From Aspidapion aeneum (lineage: Eukaryota; Arthropoda; Insecta; Coleoptera; Brentidae), in NCBI GenBank assembly GCA_963576565.1, contig OY755044.1:53043783-53107782 (forward strand): DNA of 64,000 nt. Reading direction: 5' to 3'. Each line of letters starts with the position of its first letter. Within the stretch, counting starts at the first letter, position 1. Shown here piece by piece: positions 21,001 to 31,114 of this stretch. Below the pieces are notes generated by a model. It was not told where the DNA came from. It was given only the letters and a program-made list of their open reading frames with translations, and searched no databases. Made by a program: the position numbers and the translations under genes.

Positions 21001-22376
21001 TTTTTTTCAGACTTCATAAAACATATTTTTAGAAAAACCATCATATTTTTCATATTTTCCCCAATGAATGTCTTGAATTTTGAGTTCCTTTTAGTTTATT
21101 ATTAGTTTGCTGCTTATGTTTGTTGCATTTTTTATGTTAATTAGTTGTTTTGGTCATCCATGGTTAGTTCTGAAAAAGTCTAATTGAGCAGCGCTTTTTC
21201 ATGAATTTTATTCTTTTATTCTGTAATGTTGAGTTTTTTTAAAATATTTGAGCTCGGAATAGGTATTTAAAGTATACCAAGTACAGGGTGTTTTGATATA
21301 TTTCCACAAAGGTCTACTGCACTTATTTCAAGAGATAGAAAATAGGGTACATATTTTCACGAAATGTAGAGTAGGTCCCAAACCGCTAGAAATTGTTAAT
21401 GCTAATATTTTAACAGTGGCTTTACCAAATGGCAGTTTATCATATATTTTTGGGTTTAGAAAGAAAATAACTATTTTTTTTTACGTTAAATTATTAAAAT
21501 ATTAATTTGTGGGATGTTCCGTAAGAGATTTACAATGTTTGTGTTTTTTGATAACTTTTTTTAATGGTATAGGATAAAGCCTACAACTTTTGCATTTATA
21601 ACTTTTTTCTATTTCTTTGAATAATTGCAGTAGGACCTTGGTTTAAAAATATGGAAACACCTTATACCTTGTTGCAAAATATGCTTTGAAAAATGTGCCT
21701 TGTTTTTGTTTGGCCATACCTCATCCAGGCCTAATTCAACTTGAAAATGTTTGTTAATACTTTTCTTAATAAATAAAATTAAGACATATATATTTTTGCT
21801 TAGTAAATGAGTTGTCCTAAAAAAAAGTTGGGTTCGGTAAGAAGCCATTTGGTAGAGGACCAAAAAAACTTCATTTTTTATTCATGTTTCCTTCATATTT
21901 TGTTTTCTTAAGTATTGCTCAGACGAGTATGAGTCTTTTGTTTTTGATTAGTCTTTGTCCTTTGATTAGTCTTAGCTGTCTTAAACAAAATCGGCTGTTC
22001 ATACTCGTCTTTTGTTTTTGATTACTTGGTCATAACCCACTGAAATAAAAATCAATTTCAATTAAAAGGCCCTCTTGAAAAGTCATTTTCTACACGAAAC
22101 ACAGACACGAAAGAACAAAAAAAAACAGGAGGGAAAAAAAACAAAACAAATAAAATTTGGAGTTTATGTTGAGATTTTCTGTCAAAAACGTGAATGCAAT
22201 CGTATAATTTGTAAAACAATGGTTAAAACAAAATCAGATTTTGTGAGACCCACTTAACCGATTTTATTACTTTGTATCTTGTTAAGAGGGAAAAAGGTTG
22301 TACTTTTCTATAGGTTAAAAAAAAACTAAAACATTTTCGGAAAATAAGAATAAACACGCCTTTTTGAAGAATCAAG
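21001..22376. other. Interior of element F, left part
   Basis: No gene is supported. A TACAGGGTGTTTTGATATAT stretch near 21281 looks like a mariner-type terminus, but no partner was found. Repeated GACGAGTATGAGTCTTTTG / ATACTCGTCTTTTG blocks lie at 21920-22020. The last ~200 bp are the reverse complement of F right-arm modules. Confidence 0.5.
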
Positions 22377-22617
22377 TAGAGGAAAGTCGCCTAATATGGG
22401 GAGGTTTCCTAATTTGGGGAGCCAGAATCTAAAAACAAAACAATGAAGGTATACGACCAATCGCACGTACTGTATTTTGTAGAGTATGTTAGGTTGCCTA
22501 TATTGCAGCAATGATCACATGTTTTATTAAAAACATGAAAGTATGGGCCCACGTTATCGTTATCGAAGCTTTGTAGAGACAACATTGATGCCATATGTTT
22601 ATTTTCAATAATACATG

Positions 22618-22629
22618 TATGATATTTAT
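22618..22629 (+). other. 12-bp target duplication, left of the Penelope insertion
   Basis: TATGATATTTAT here is repeated exactly at 26976-26987 on the other side. The single pair bounds the whole inverted dimer. Confidence 0.85.
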
Positions 22630-22710
22630 CCCTTTGTTTGAAACTCGTAGACAATGATTATGTAGAAATAAAATTTCGGACTTCCATTGTCTTTATTTAT
22701 TTTAAAACAC

Positions 22711-22750
22711 GACGTTTCGGTTAGTAAGTATCTCTAACCGTTATCAAGTG
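22711..22750 (-). ncRNA. Hammerhead-like motif in Penelope end, minus copy
   Basis: The minus strand reads CACTTGATAACGGTTAGAGA, then a loop, then CTAACCGAAACGTC. A GGTTAG/CTAACC hairpin corresponds to stem II and is followed by GAAAC-GTC as in hammerhead ribozymes. The usual CUGAUGA core is UUGAUAA. Hammerhead motifs in Penelope termini are established knowledge; activity of this version is unknown. Confidence 0.55.
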
Positions 22751-22904
22751 TAAACTAAACAATCTAGTCTCTAGGCTACTACTTATACTACTTGGTGTGC
22801 AGTCAGGTGTGACGGCCCGCCCCCTTTTTAATCGTAAGACGCCTGTTTTCCTTAAGGAGTGGTTTCCATATGTTTGGTATGTCCGTGCTTGGTTGACTGA
22901 AAAC

Positions 22905-24423
22905 TTATTTATTCTGCATTATAAACGCAGCTTCAATAAACTTTCGTTTTCGCCAATGCGCCTCCTTATGTAAAACTTTAGCTTCTGACCACTGAATCCT
23001 GTGATCATTTGACCATGCATGATCTGCTAAACCGGATTTTTCAATATCCCCTAATTGGGTACTTTTTAGATGTTCATTTACTCTAACCTGAAGAGGGCGT
23101 TTCGTTTCAACTACATATGATTTACCACACTCACACGGGATTTGGTAAATACATTCCTTATTATTTGAGGGATTGTCTGGTTTTGTTTTAGTTACAAAAC
23201 TTCTTATCGTATTTCCCGAAGAAAATACTGTTTTTATATTATAGTGTTTAGCTATTTGTCTTATGTTTTCTGAAATCCCTTGAACATATGGAATGTTAAT
23301 AAAACCTAACGGATTATTATTTTGAGAATTTGGTACATTTAGTTTGTTTTTAATTTTAAATATCGTTGAGTTTATTAATTTCTCGGAATAACCATTCTGT
23401 TGTAAGTCCTTTTTAATGTTGTTAATTTCTGTGTTTAATTCTTCATTATTACTACAAATATTTACGGCTCTTAAATACAAACTTCTTATAACTCCTTGTT
23501 TTGTTGCAACAGAATGATTAGACTTAAAATTTTGGTACTGTCCCGTGTGTGTAGGTTTCCTATATACAGTGGTTTGAATGTTTCTGTCTAATCGTTTGAC
23601 AAGAACATCCAAAAAAGGTAAGGCCGAATCTTTTTCAATTTCCATGGTGCACTTGATTGTTGGTCGAATACCGTTTAAATGGTGTAGATAATTTTGTAGT
23701 TTGTCATCATTTTCCGGCCATATAATAAATGTGTCATCCATGTATCGTAGTCATAGTTTTGGTTTGACTCTTGCTGTGTTGATCGCATGGTCCTCGAACC
23801 ACTCCATGTAGATGTTTGCTACCACTGGCGAAAGAGATGAACCCATTGGGAGTCCATCATTTTGCGCGTAAAACTTATCTTTCACTTGAAAGTAAGAGTT
23901 ACGGAGACAGAGCTCCAAAAGATCCATCACCCCCTCCACCGATAGCGTTGTTCTCTCATGAAGTGTATCATCAGTGTGTAATTTGTTTTTGATGATACTG
24001 AGTGACTCATTTATTGGCACGTTGGTATAGAGACTTTCTACATCAAAACTATCGCCGGGATCTAATTCGATACCTATTAAAACCTCGACAAAATGTTCCG
24101 AGTTTTTGACAAAAGATTCGGACTTACCCTGTAGTGGTTGAATTATGTCCAACAAAAACCTCGACAAAGTGCTGGTCGGTTAGTCCCTGGAGCTGGTAAT
24201 TGGTCGCAGTGGTATATCCTTTTTATGGATCTCTGGTAATCCATAAAAATGTGGTGCCTTACTGTAGTGTGGAGTCAGGCGGGATCTAACAGGGCCGGGA
24301 TATTTTCAGCGTACTTCTTCAAAGTCCTGTAGATGCGTCCTTCTATGGTGGTGGTTGGATCTTTGGGTAGTTGCTTGTAGTCTCCTTTCTCCAGAACTTC
24401 TTGGATCTTTTTGTCGTAAGTAA
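22905..24423 (-). pseudogene. Penelope RT + GIY-YIG protein, 5'-truncated copy
   Basis: Read on the minus strand, the copy begins at KKIQEVLEKGDYKQLPKDP and is open from 24167 to 22905 apart from one in-frame TGA (near 23748) where the plus copy has TGG (W), just before the catalytic LRYMDDTF. The reverse transcriptase shows FDVESLYTNVPINESLS, DGLPMGSSLSPVVANIYMEW and YMDD. The C-terminal GIY-YIG endonuclease is recognised by ECIYQIPCECGKSYVVETKR and a RVNEHLKS block; the usual glycine of the YIG-type motif is V. A frameshift near 24170-24275 separates the N-terminal part. The protein is inactive in this copy. Confidence 0.85.
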
Positions 24424-24436
24424 ATAAATAAAGACA

Positions 24437-26735
24437 ATGGAAGTCCGAAATTTTATTTCTACACAATCTTTGTCTACGAGTTTCAAACAAAGAGTTGAAG
24501 AACGGTACGGACCCGGAATCAACAATCTATTCAGAGGCTACGAGAAGACCAAACTTAAAGTGATAAAGGAAGAAGAACACATTTCATTCTTGTGCGAGGC
24601 GCGCGACAGTGGTGTCATTCCGGTTGGTTTTCGCCTAAAAGCCAACTTTCCGGGAGTGAGAACGAAGAAGATCTTAGAGAGGACCAGCCAAGCACTAATC
24701 TGATCCCAAATCAGTTACCATCGATGGAGAAAAGCCAACTTCAACACCGACATGGAGGAGCGTTTCGACGAAATTAGACGACACACATGGGAGGAAGACT
24801 ACGAACCGATACTGAGTAAAATTGACAGTACGTGAAACAGAGAACGACAAAAGATAAGATCAACTCACCGAGAAAAACTTAAGAAACTACAGACACGTAC
24901 TCAAGATAGAACAGACTGAACAACATCAAGCACTATAGTGAACATCTCCAAAAGGACTCTGAGCACCAACGAAGAATTGGTACTCAGTAAGGGACTTAAG
25001 TTCGCCATTGCACCGGCACAGACACCGACACTAGATATTATTGCGGCAATAGACACCGTTAGTCTCCCTCAACCCGAAGCTGATGAGTTTCGCCATAAAG
25101 TAAGAACAACGTTGGACAGAAAGAAGCAACAAAAGACAAACATCACCAGTCAAGAACAACGGGCAATCAAGAACCTGCAGGCTGACAAATCAATCAAGAT
25201 TCTACCGGCCGACAAAGGAAACGCGACGGTGATCATGGATGTCGACAAAAAGATCCAAGAAGTTCTGGAGAAAGGAGACTACAAGCAACTACCCAAAGAT
25301 CCAACCACCACCATAGAAGGACGCATCTACAGGACTTTGAAGAAGTATGCTGAAAATATCCCGGACGCTGTTAGATCCCGCCTAACTCCACACCACAGTA
25401 AGGCACCACATTTTTATGGATTACCAAAGATCCATAAAAAGGATATACCACTGCGACCAATTACCAGTTCCAGGGACTCACCGACCAGCACTTTGTCGAG
25501 GTTTTTGTTGGACATAATTCAACCACTACAGGGTAAGTCCGAATCTTTTGTCAAAAACTCGGAACATTTTGTCGAGGTTTTAAAAGGTATGGAATTAGAT
25601 CCCGGCGATAGATTTGTAAGTTTTGATGTAGAAAGTCTCTATACCAACGTGCGAATAAATGAGTCACTGAGTATCATCAAAAACAAATTACAAACTGATG
25701 ATACACTTCATGAGAGAACAACGCTATCGGTGGAGGGGGTGATGGATCTTTTGGAGCTCTGTCTCCGTAACTCTTACTTTCAAGTGAAAGATAAGTTTTA
25801 CGCGCAAAATGATGGACTCCCAATGGGTTCATCTCTTTCGCCAGTGGTAGCAAACATCTACATGGAGTGAGAGTCAAACCAAACTATGGCTACGATACAT
25901 GGATGACACATTTATTATATGGCCGGAAAATGATGACGAACTAAAAAATTTTCTACACCATTTAAACGGTATTCGACCAACAATCAAGTGCACCATGGAA
26001 ATTGAAAAAGATTCGGCCTTACCTTTTTTGGATGTTCTTGTCAAACGATTAGACAGAAACATTCAAACCACTGTATAAAGGAAACCTACACACACGGGAC
26101 AGTACCTAAATTTTAAGTCTAATCATTCTGTTGAAACAAAACAAAGAGTTATAAGAAGTTTGTATTTAAGAGCCGTAAATATTTGTAGTAATAATGAAGA
26201 ATTAAACACAGAAATTAACAACATTAAAAAGGACTTACAACAGAATGGTTATTCCGAGAAATTAATAAACTCAACGATATTTCAAATTAAAAACAAACTA
26301 AATGTACCAAATTCTCAAAATAATAATCCGTTAGGTGTTATTAACATTCCATATGTTCAAGGGATTTCAGAAAACATAAGACGAATAGCTAAACACTACA
26401 ATATAAAAACAGTATTTTCTTCGGGAAATACGATAAGAAGTTTTGTAACTAAAACAAAACCAGACAATCCCTCAAATAATAAGGAATGTATTTACCAAAT
26501 ACCGTATGAGTGTGGTAAATCATATGTACGTGAAACGAAACGCCCTTTTCAGGTTAGAGTAAATGAACATCTAAAAAGTACCCAATTAGGGATATTGAAA
26601 AATCCGGTTTAGCAGATCATGCATGGTCAAATGATCACAGGATTCAGTGGTCAGAAGCTAAAGTTTTACATAAGGAGGCGCATTGGCGAAAACGAAAGTT
26701 TATTGAAGCTGCGTTTTGTAATGCAGAATAAAGTA
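24437..26735 (+). pseudogene. Penelope RT + GIY-YIG protein, longer copy (multiple lesions)
   Basis: The N-terminal part is in one frame with the reverse transcriptase but is cut by TGA at 24701, 24833 and 24917. The open section 24938-25870 includes SVDLY-type palm motifs (FDVESLYTNVRINESLS) and DGLPMGSSLSPVVANIYME. A ~28-bp deletion and 1-bp loss follow at about 25868-25885, just before LRYMDDTF. A TAA near 26076 and a 1-bp deletion near 26590 break the rest. The GIY-YIG region is open in 26160-26612 with YVRETKRPFQ, an R where the other copy has V. All four usual Penelope features (RT, YMDD, GIY-YIG, terminal motif) are visible, but the gene is dead. Confidence 0.85.
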
Positions 26736-26891
26736 GTTTTCAGTCAACCAAGCACGGACATACCAAACATATGGAAACCACTCCTTAAGGAAAACAGGCG
26801 CCTTACGATTAAAAAGGGGGCGGGCCGTCACACCTGACTGCACACCAAGTAGTATAAGTAGTAGCCTAGAGACTAGATTGTTTAGTTTACA

Positions 26892-26930
26892 CTTGATAAC
26901 GGTTAGAGATACTTACTAACCGAAACGTCG
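26892..26930 (+). ncRNA. Hammerhead-like motif in Penelope end, plus copy
   Basis: The same motif as in the minus copy: TTGATAA at 26893-26899, GGTTAG...CTAACC stem II, then GAAACGTC ending near 26928. Core positions C3 and G8 are U and A. A related but distinct motif is at 32969-33005. Confidence 0.55.
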
Positions 26931-27086
26931 TGTTTTAAAATAAATAAAGACAATGGAAGTCCGAAATTTTATTTCTATGATATTTATGTTTTGAAGTTAT
27001 GAACCTTAGAGAACTGGGTCTCCTATTATGGGAAGATTAGGGAGTCCTAACTTGGGGCTCCCCATATTAGAAGAATCCTCTAATAA

Positions 27087-27284
27087 GAAGACGAAGCCCA
27101 ATATATGGATGACTCTGCAGTCGACTCAATGTCTGATGAAGAAGATGCGGAGTGCATTTACTGCGGTGGACTTTTTTCAGATGACCACGAAGGTGAAGAC
27201 TGGGTTTGCTGCACTGTGTGCTTCAAGTGGATTTACACACTATGCGAGGATCTTGGTCCTAAGGCCGTAGCTATGTTTAAATGA
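27087..27284 (+). pseudogene. Pogo/Tigger-type transposase C-terminal zinc finger (orphan)
   Basis: The frame EDEAQYMDDSAVDSMSDEED leads into ECIYCGGLFSDDHEGEDWVC and CTVCFKWIYTLCEDLG before a TGA at 27282. The C-x2-C ... W-x-x-C-x2-C-x-x-W ... C spacing and the acidic lead match the C-terminal zinc-binding tail of pogo/Tigger-family transposases. The usual histidine in WxH is Y here, so metal binding may be weakened. No DDE catalytic domain is nearby; a Penelope insertion and deletions took its place. The tail is open, so this could still be a small exon, but a transposon remnant is more likely given the TA-flanked setting. Confidence 0.6.
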
Positions 27285-27314
27285 CCATTTATCGTGACTT
27301 TTTAATTCATTTTT

Positions 27315-27754
27315 ACCGTCCTAGCCCGCGCAGCAATGGCTAGAGAAGGTATTATTTTTGACGACAACATTTTTTTAAGATAACGCTAAAAATGTGTTAT
27401 TTGGGTGTATTTTGACCTATCTTCGCAATATCGTCGTGATATCTGTCTGAGTATGTGTGTCTGTGTGTCTGTCCGTAACACGATAGCTCCTAAACCGCTC
27501 AATCGATTTTCATAAAATTTTTAGGTTAAATAGTTAAATAGTGTTCAACACTCTAACGAGCTGATTAGATTTTGGTGAAAATCCATTACTGCTAATGACA
27601 GTTTTTGACAATTAAAAAATTACTACATTTTGTTTAATAATTTGTGTTAGAACCAAAAATTTCGTGCGAGCTTTAGTTTTTGAGATATCTACCAAAAATT
27701 GTTTTCAAGGCTGATATATCATGGCTTGTGAGCTAATAGGCTAGCTGGGAAGGT
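27315..27754 (+). mobile_element. Repeat family E, copy in the pogo-like element
   Basis: Begins ACCGTCCTAGCCCGCGCAGC and reaches AGCTGGGAAGGT. Inside are AGATAACGCTAAAAATGTG, TTGACCTATCTTCGCAATAT, a TGTGTGTCTGTCCGTAACAC block, CTAAACCGCTCAATCG and a GCGAGCTTTAGTTTTTGAGA block. ACCTTCC...GGAAGGT may be short inverted ends. Similarity to other copies continues past the end (AGATCCGTCATGGATCC), so the 3' border is uncertain. Confidence 0.75.
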
Positions 27755-28963
27755 CTGAGATCCGTCATGGATCCATTTGATTTTTATAAGAAAGTTGTTT
27801 CTTAATAAATGCATCTTAGCAGATTTTAAAGTTATTTTCTTAAAAATAGCATCCATTCTTTTTTAAATACACTTTGCATCCCACTGAATCTATAAATTGC
27901 TTCTGTAAAGGTGAATGTATACGAAAATTCGACCTCCCCAATTTAGGCGCCCACAGGTTCCTAATTTGCGGAGTTTTGTACATATATCAACGGTCCTGGT
28001 GCAAAACGTTATCACTACAAGATTTTTCCAATTTTGAACATATGCTATTTTTTTACTATTTTCGAAAAAAACCTCCCCATATTAGGCGACTCTCCTCTAT
28101 GATTCTGTCCGCCATCCTAAATTTTAAGATGGCGATAAATTTTGGTCATGATCTTTTAAAAGCAATCAATTCTCACCAGGACATTTTTTATTTTATCAAA
28201 ATCGGTTCAGTAGTAATTAATTTATAAGGAAATAAGTGCAGACATGATTGGCAAGGCAATCGTATAATGTTCAACACAATAATGGTTGAAACCAAAATAT
28301 TTCTTTTAGAACCATTGATTTTGCTGTTTCATACCCTGTTGTGCGTGGCAAGAATGCAGATTTTTTACTGATTTAAATAAATAATTAAAAGATGTTCCCA
28401 ACACAAGAATAAACGAGCATCTTTGAAGGGTTCAATTTAATTTCGTCCGCCATCTTGGATTTTTAGATGGCGGACAAAAATATATATTTAGTCAAAACTC
28501 TGAATAATTCTCTGTCAAGTGCAGTTTGTCCGGTAAATTTTGATGTTTTTTATTTCATCAAAATCGGTTCAGTAGTAATGAAGTTATAAGGAAATAAATG
28601 CAGACATGATTGGCAAGGCATAATATGCAAAACAATGGTTGAAACAAAAATATTTTTTTTTAGAACCACTGAACCGATTTTGCTAGTATATACCTTATTG
28701 TGCGTGCCAAGCATGCAGCTTTTTTAGTAAGTTAAAAAAATAATTAAGTCATGTTCGCAACACAAGAATAAACGAGCATCTTTGAAGGGTACAGTTTAAT
28801 TTCGTCCGCCATCTTGGATTTTGAGATGTCGAACAAAAAAATATATTTAGTCAAAACTCTGATTAATTCTCTATCAAGTGCAGTTTGTCCCATTAAAATC
28901 GGTTGTACAGTTCAAAAGCTATAATGAAAAAAAAGTTGTCCGGTTTTTTTTTGGCCCACCCGC

Positions 28964-29877
28964 TATATCTGATTGCAATTTATAACAATAATAAAATGTA
29001 AAATGTTGGTAGTTCATTGTTTAAATGACCAAAAAGAAAACTCGCTTCTCCCATAATTTCTTTGTTAAATTTGTAAATCAGAAATTAAAAATAGGAAAGA
29101 AACTTTTTGGTAACCATAATTTAATTCGATATTTGTAGAGTGGCTAGGCTAAATGATCTAAGTGCCAAAATATACAAGTTTTAGATTTTCCACCCAAAAT
29201 GATGTAGGAGTCAAGGCCAATATGGGGCTAAGTGTCATTTCCCCACATTATGCTCTATATGGCATATTTAAAATGACGTTATCCGTAAACTCCATATCAT
29301 AATTTTTGAGATATCTTTTTGACACTACTCAGCTGTGTACCATAACAAATAGCATACGCCAACGAAAAAAATTAGTAAAAAGTTGTCTCAAAAATAATGA
29401 TATGAACTGTAAGTCCGCTTGCATAAATTGTACAGTTTTTTTGAGTTTCCCACAAAAATGCTTTTTGGCACTTAGATCGCTTAGCCTTTCCACTCTACAT
29501 TTGCCTTTTGCGGCAACCGGCAACTTTTTGAATGGGATTGTCGTGTAACTTTTAACAAGCCTGATAGAAAAGTGATCATTTAGATCCCAAATTTAAATCC
29601 TTTTAAAAAGATAGCTTAGTTGCACCTCTTAAAGGTTAAGCGGTGTTAAAGTTTACAAAGCTTTACAAAGAGAAGCGTGGTCGGAGGATTTATGTAAACT
29701 TTATGATTTTGATAAAAGGATTGGCACCATAATAGCGGCGGAGGTACAGTTAGGGACTTTTAAAATTAGAAATTAGATAACAAAAGTGGCAAAATATCGA
29801 GTTACACAAGCAAACTTCAAAAAAATACATATTTCACAATCACAATTACCTGCCTTAATACTCTGCCAAATTATGGG
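28964..29877. other. AT-rich spacer between F and D
   Basis: No gene is supported. A pair of opposed open frames at 29306-29548 contains ordinary intergenic sequence. A CACTTAGATCGCTTAGCC block near 29468 is the complement-like partner of TGGCTAGGCTAAATGATCTA near 29141, hinting at another short inverted repeat. Confidence 0.5.
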
Positions 29878-29892
29878 CACCTAAGCTCACAC

Positions 29893-30172
29893 GATTCTAC
29901 CCCCACCTTTTTTTTGGCTTATGTCCAGTGGCTTTTATTGATTTTTAAACGGAACCATTTAGAGCCGACGCCCAACCTAGGTATCAAATTTCATTAAAAT
30001 CGAGGAAGCAGTTTTTGAATTATGCGCGGTAATCGCTACAGATAGACCGACATACAGCGGGACAAAAAAAGTTTCAAAATCATCTGAAACGCAAAAATAT
30101 TTAAAATTATCTGAAACGCAAAGATATTGAAATCGAAGTAACTTTCTTATATACAACCACCATAGGTCACAC
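29893..30172 (-). mobile_element. Repeat D, compact 280-bp copy
   Basis: On the minus strand it matches 15776-16170: GTGTGACCTATGGTGG, GCGTTTCAGATGATTTTGAA, GCGCATAATTCAAAAACTGC, CGATTTTAATGAAATTTGAT, and GGTGGGGGTAGA. It is flanked by the same 15-mer (CACCATAGGTCACAC at 30158-30172 and CACCTAAGCTCACAC at 29878-29892). It lacks the ~118-bp tandem units and the long GTCT array. Confidence 0.7.
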
Positions 30173-30407
30173 TTCTATAATAGTACTAATATAGAATACG
30201 TGCGAGTTAAAAAACTTTGCAATCAATACATTCTCAACGTGAAAAGTGTAAGCGACATATTACACGACATTATTTGGTCGTGAATAATATCATATTTGTA
30301 GCATGATCGTAGTGATAGATACAATCTGTGCAAGGTAAAAAAGTTACTTTTATCACGAGGTTTAAACGATTTTCGCACTTTTGGAATTTTTTATCGGCTT
30401 TTTTATT

Positions 30408-30851
30408 ACCTTCCTAGCCCGCGCAGCTAGAAAAGGTATTGTTTCCGACGAAATTTTTTTTTTTGAGATAACACCGAAAATGTGTTCTTTAGGTGTATGT
30501 TGACCTATCCTAGCAATATCGTCATGATGTCTGTCTGTGTATGTGTGTGTAAGTGTGTGTGTATTTTTTTCTGTCCGTAACACGATAGCTCCTAAACCGC
30601 TAAACCTATTTTTATAAAATTTTCAAATAAAATAGTGTTCGACACTCTAACGAGTTGATTAGGTTTTGGCCAAAATCCATTATTATTATCGGAATATAGT
30701 AGACCACATTTTGCGCAATAATTTGCGTTATAACCAAAAACTTCGTAGGAGCTTTAGTTTTCGAGATATTTACAAAACACTGTTTTTAAGGGTGATTAGG
30801 ATAGCTTCAGTTGAAGTGTGCTAATAGGCTAGCTCAGCTAGCTGGGAAGGT
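30408..30851 (+). mobile_element. Repeat family E, second full-length copy
   Basis: Begins ACCTTCCTAGCCCGCGCAGC and ends AGCTGGGAAGGT, parallel to 27315-27754. It has TGACCTATCCTAGCAATATC, a TGTGTGT microsatellite, CTGTCCGTAACACGATAGCT and CTAAACCGCTAAACC. The terminal ACCTTCC/GGAAGGT pair is conserved. Flanks share no clear target duplication. Confidence 0.75.
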
Positions 30852-31114
30852 ATCAGATCAGTTTTTTTTAGGATTCCTAATCTGTCACTTTTCATCCATG
30901 ATTTCAGTGATGTACGCAGAAATTAATCCTGGGGGGGGCTTGAGCGCAGATCGATACATTTTTAGAAAAAAATCATGTTTTAGGAATCAATATTCAGAGG
31001 CTGGGAGACTTCCGCCCCTAAGCCCCCCTGCGTACGCCACTGATGATTTTAACTTTTTATCCCTGATTTTTTTAAACATTTTTTCGAATCATATTAGGTA
31101 CCCATGTATTAGGT

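Larger units (their letters stand above)
22630..26975. mobile_element. Penelope-like retroelement, head-to-head inverted dimer
   Basis: A 5'-truncated copy on the minus strand (22630-24423) is joined to a longer plus-strand copy (24424-26975). Both outer ends carry the same terminal region with GTAGTATAAGTAGTAGCC, a hammerhead-like motif and ATAAAGACAATGGAAGTCCG. The junction also contains the ATAAAGACAATGG end just before the plus copy, in the position of a Penelope pseudo-LTR. One 12-bp duplication flanks the pair, so the dimer inserted as one event. Penelope elements are known for tandem and inverted partial copies. Both copies are mutated. Confidence 0.85.
22379..28097. mobile_element. 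Pogo-like DNA transposon, non-autonomous, interrupted twice
   Basis: Inverted ends read GAGGAAAGTCGCCTAATATG on the left and the complement of GAGGAGAGTCGCCTAATATG on the right, with TA at 22377-22378 and 28098-28099. Fusing the flanks restores the F module (GAATCAAG-TA-TGATTCTG), proving a TA duplication. The interior holds repeated CTAATWTGGGGAG blocks and, at 27087-27284, the zinc-binding C-terminus typical of pogo/Tigger-type transposases. The catalytic DDE part is missing. Penelope (22630-26975) and an E repeat (27315-27754) are nested inside. The superfamily call rests on the TA duplication plus the zinc finger. Confidence 0.75.
20335..28963. mobile_element. Foldback element F (mariner-like, TA-flanked)
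   Basis: Terminal sequences are CCGGGTGGGCCAAAAAAAAA on the left and its complement (one mismatch) on the right, with TA at 20333-20334 and 28964-28965. The arms carry ~260-bp tandem modules: CTGCATTCTTGCC, GTTTCAACCATTNTTTTGCA, CATGTCTGCATTTATTTCC, TACTGAACCGATTTTGATGA and a GGCGGAC-type block. Left arm about 20335-21000, right arm about 28100-28960. Removing the pogo-like insertion leaves about 2.9 kb without a transposase. Related copies are at 46711-48295 and from 62807 to the window end. Confidence 0.8.

Noticed and set aside
27028..27270. 80-residue plus-strand frame starting MGRLGSPNLGL
   Set aside because: It is a shifted frame over the pogo-type zinc finger at 27087-27284, which is in another frame.
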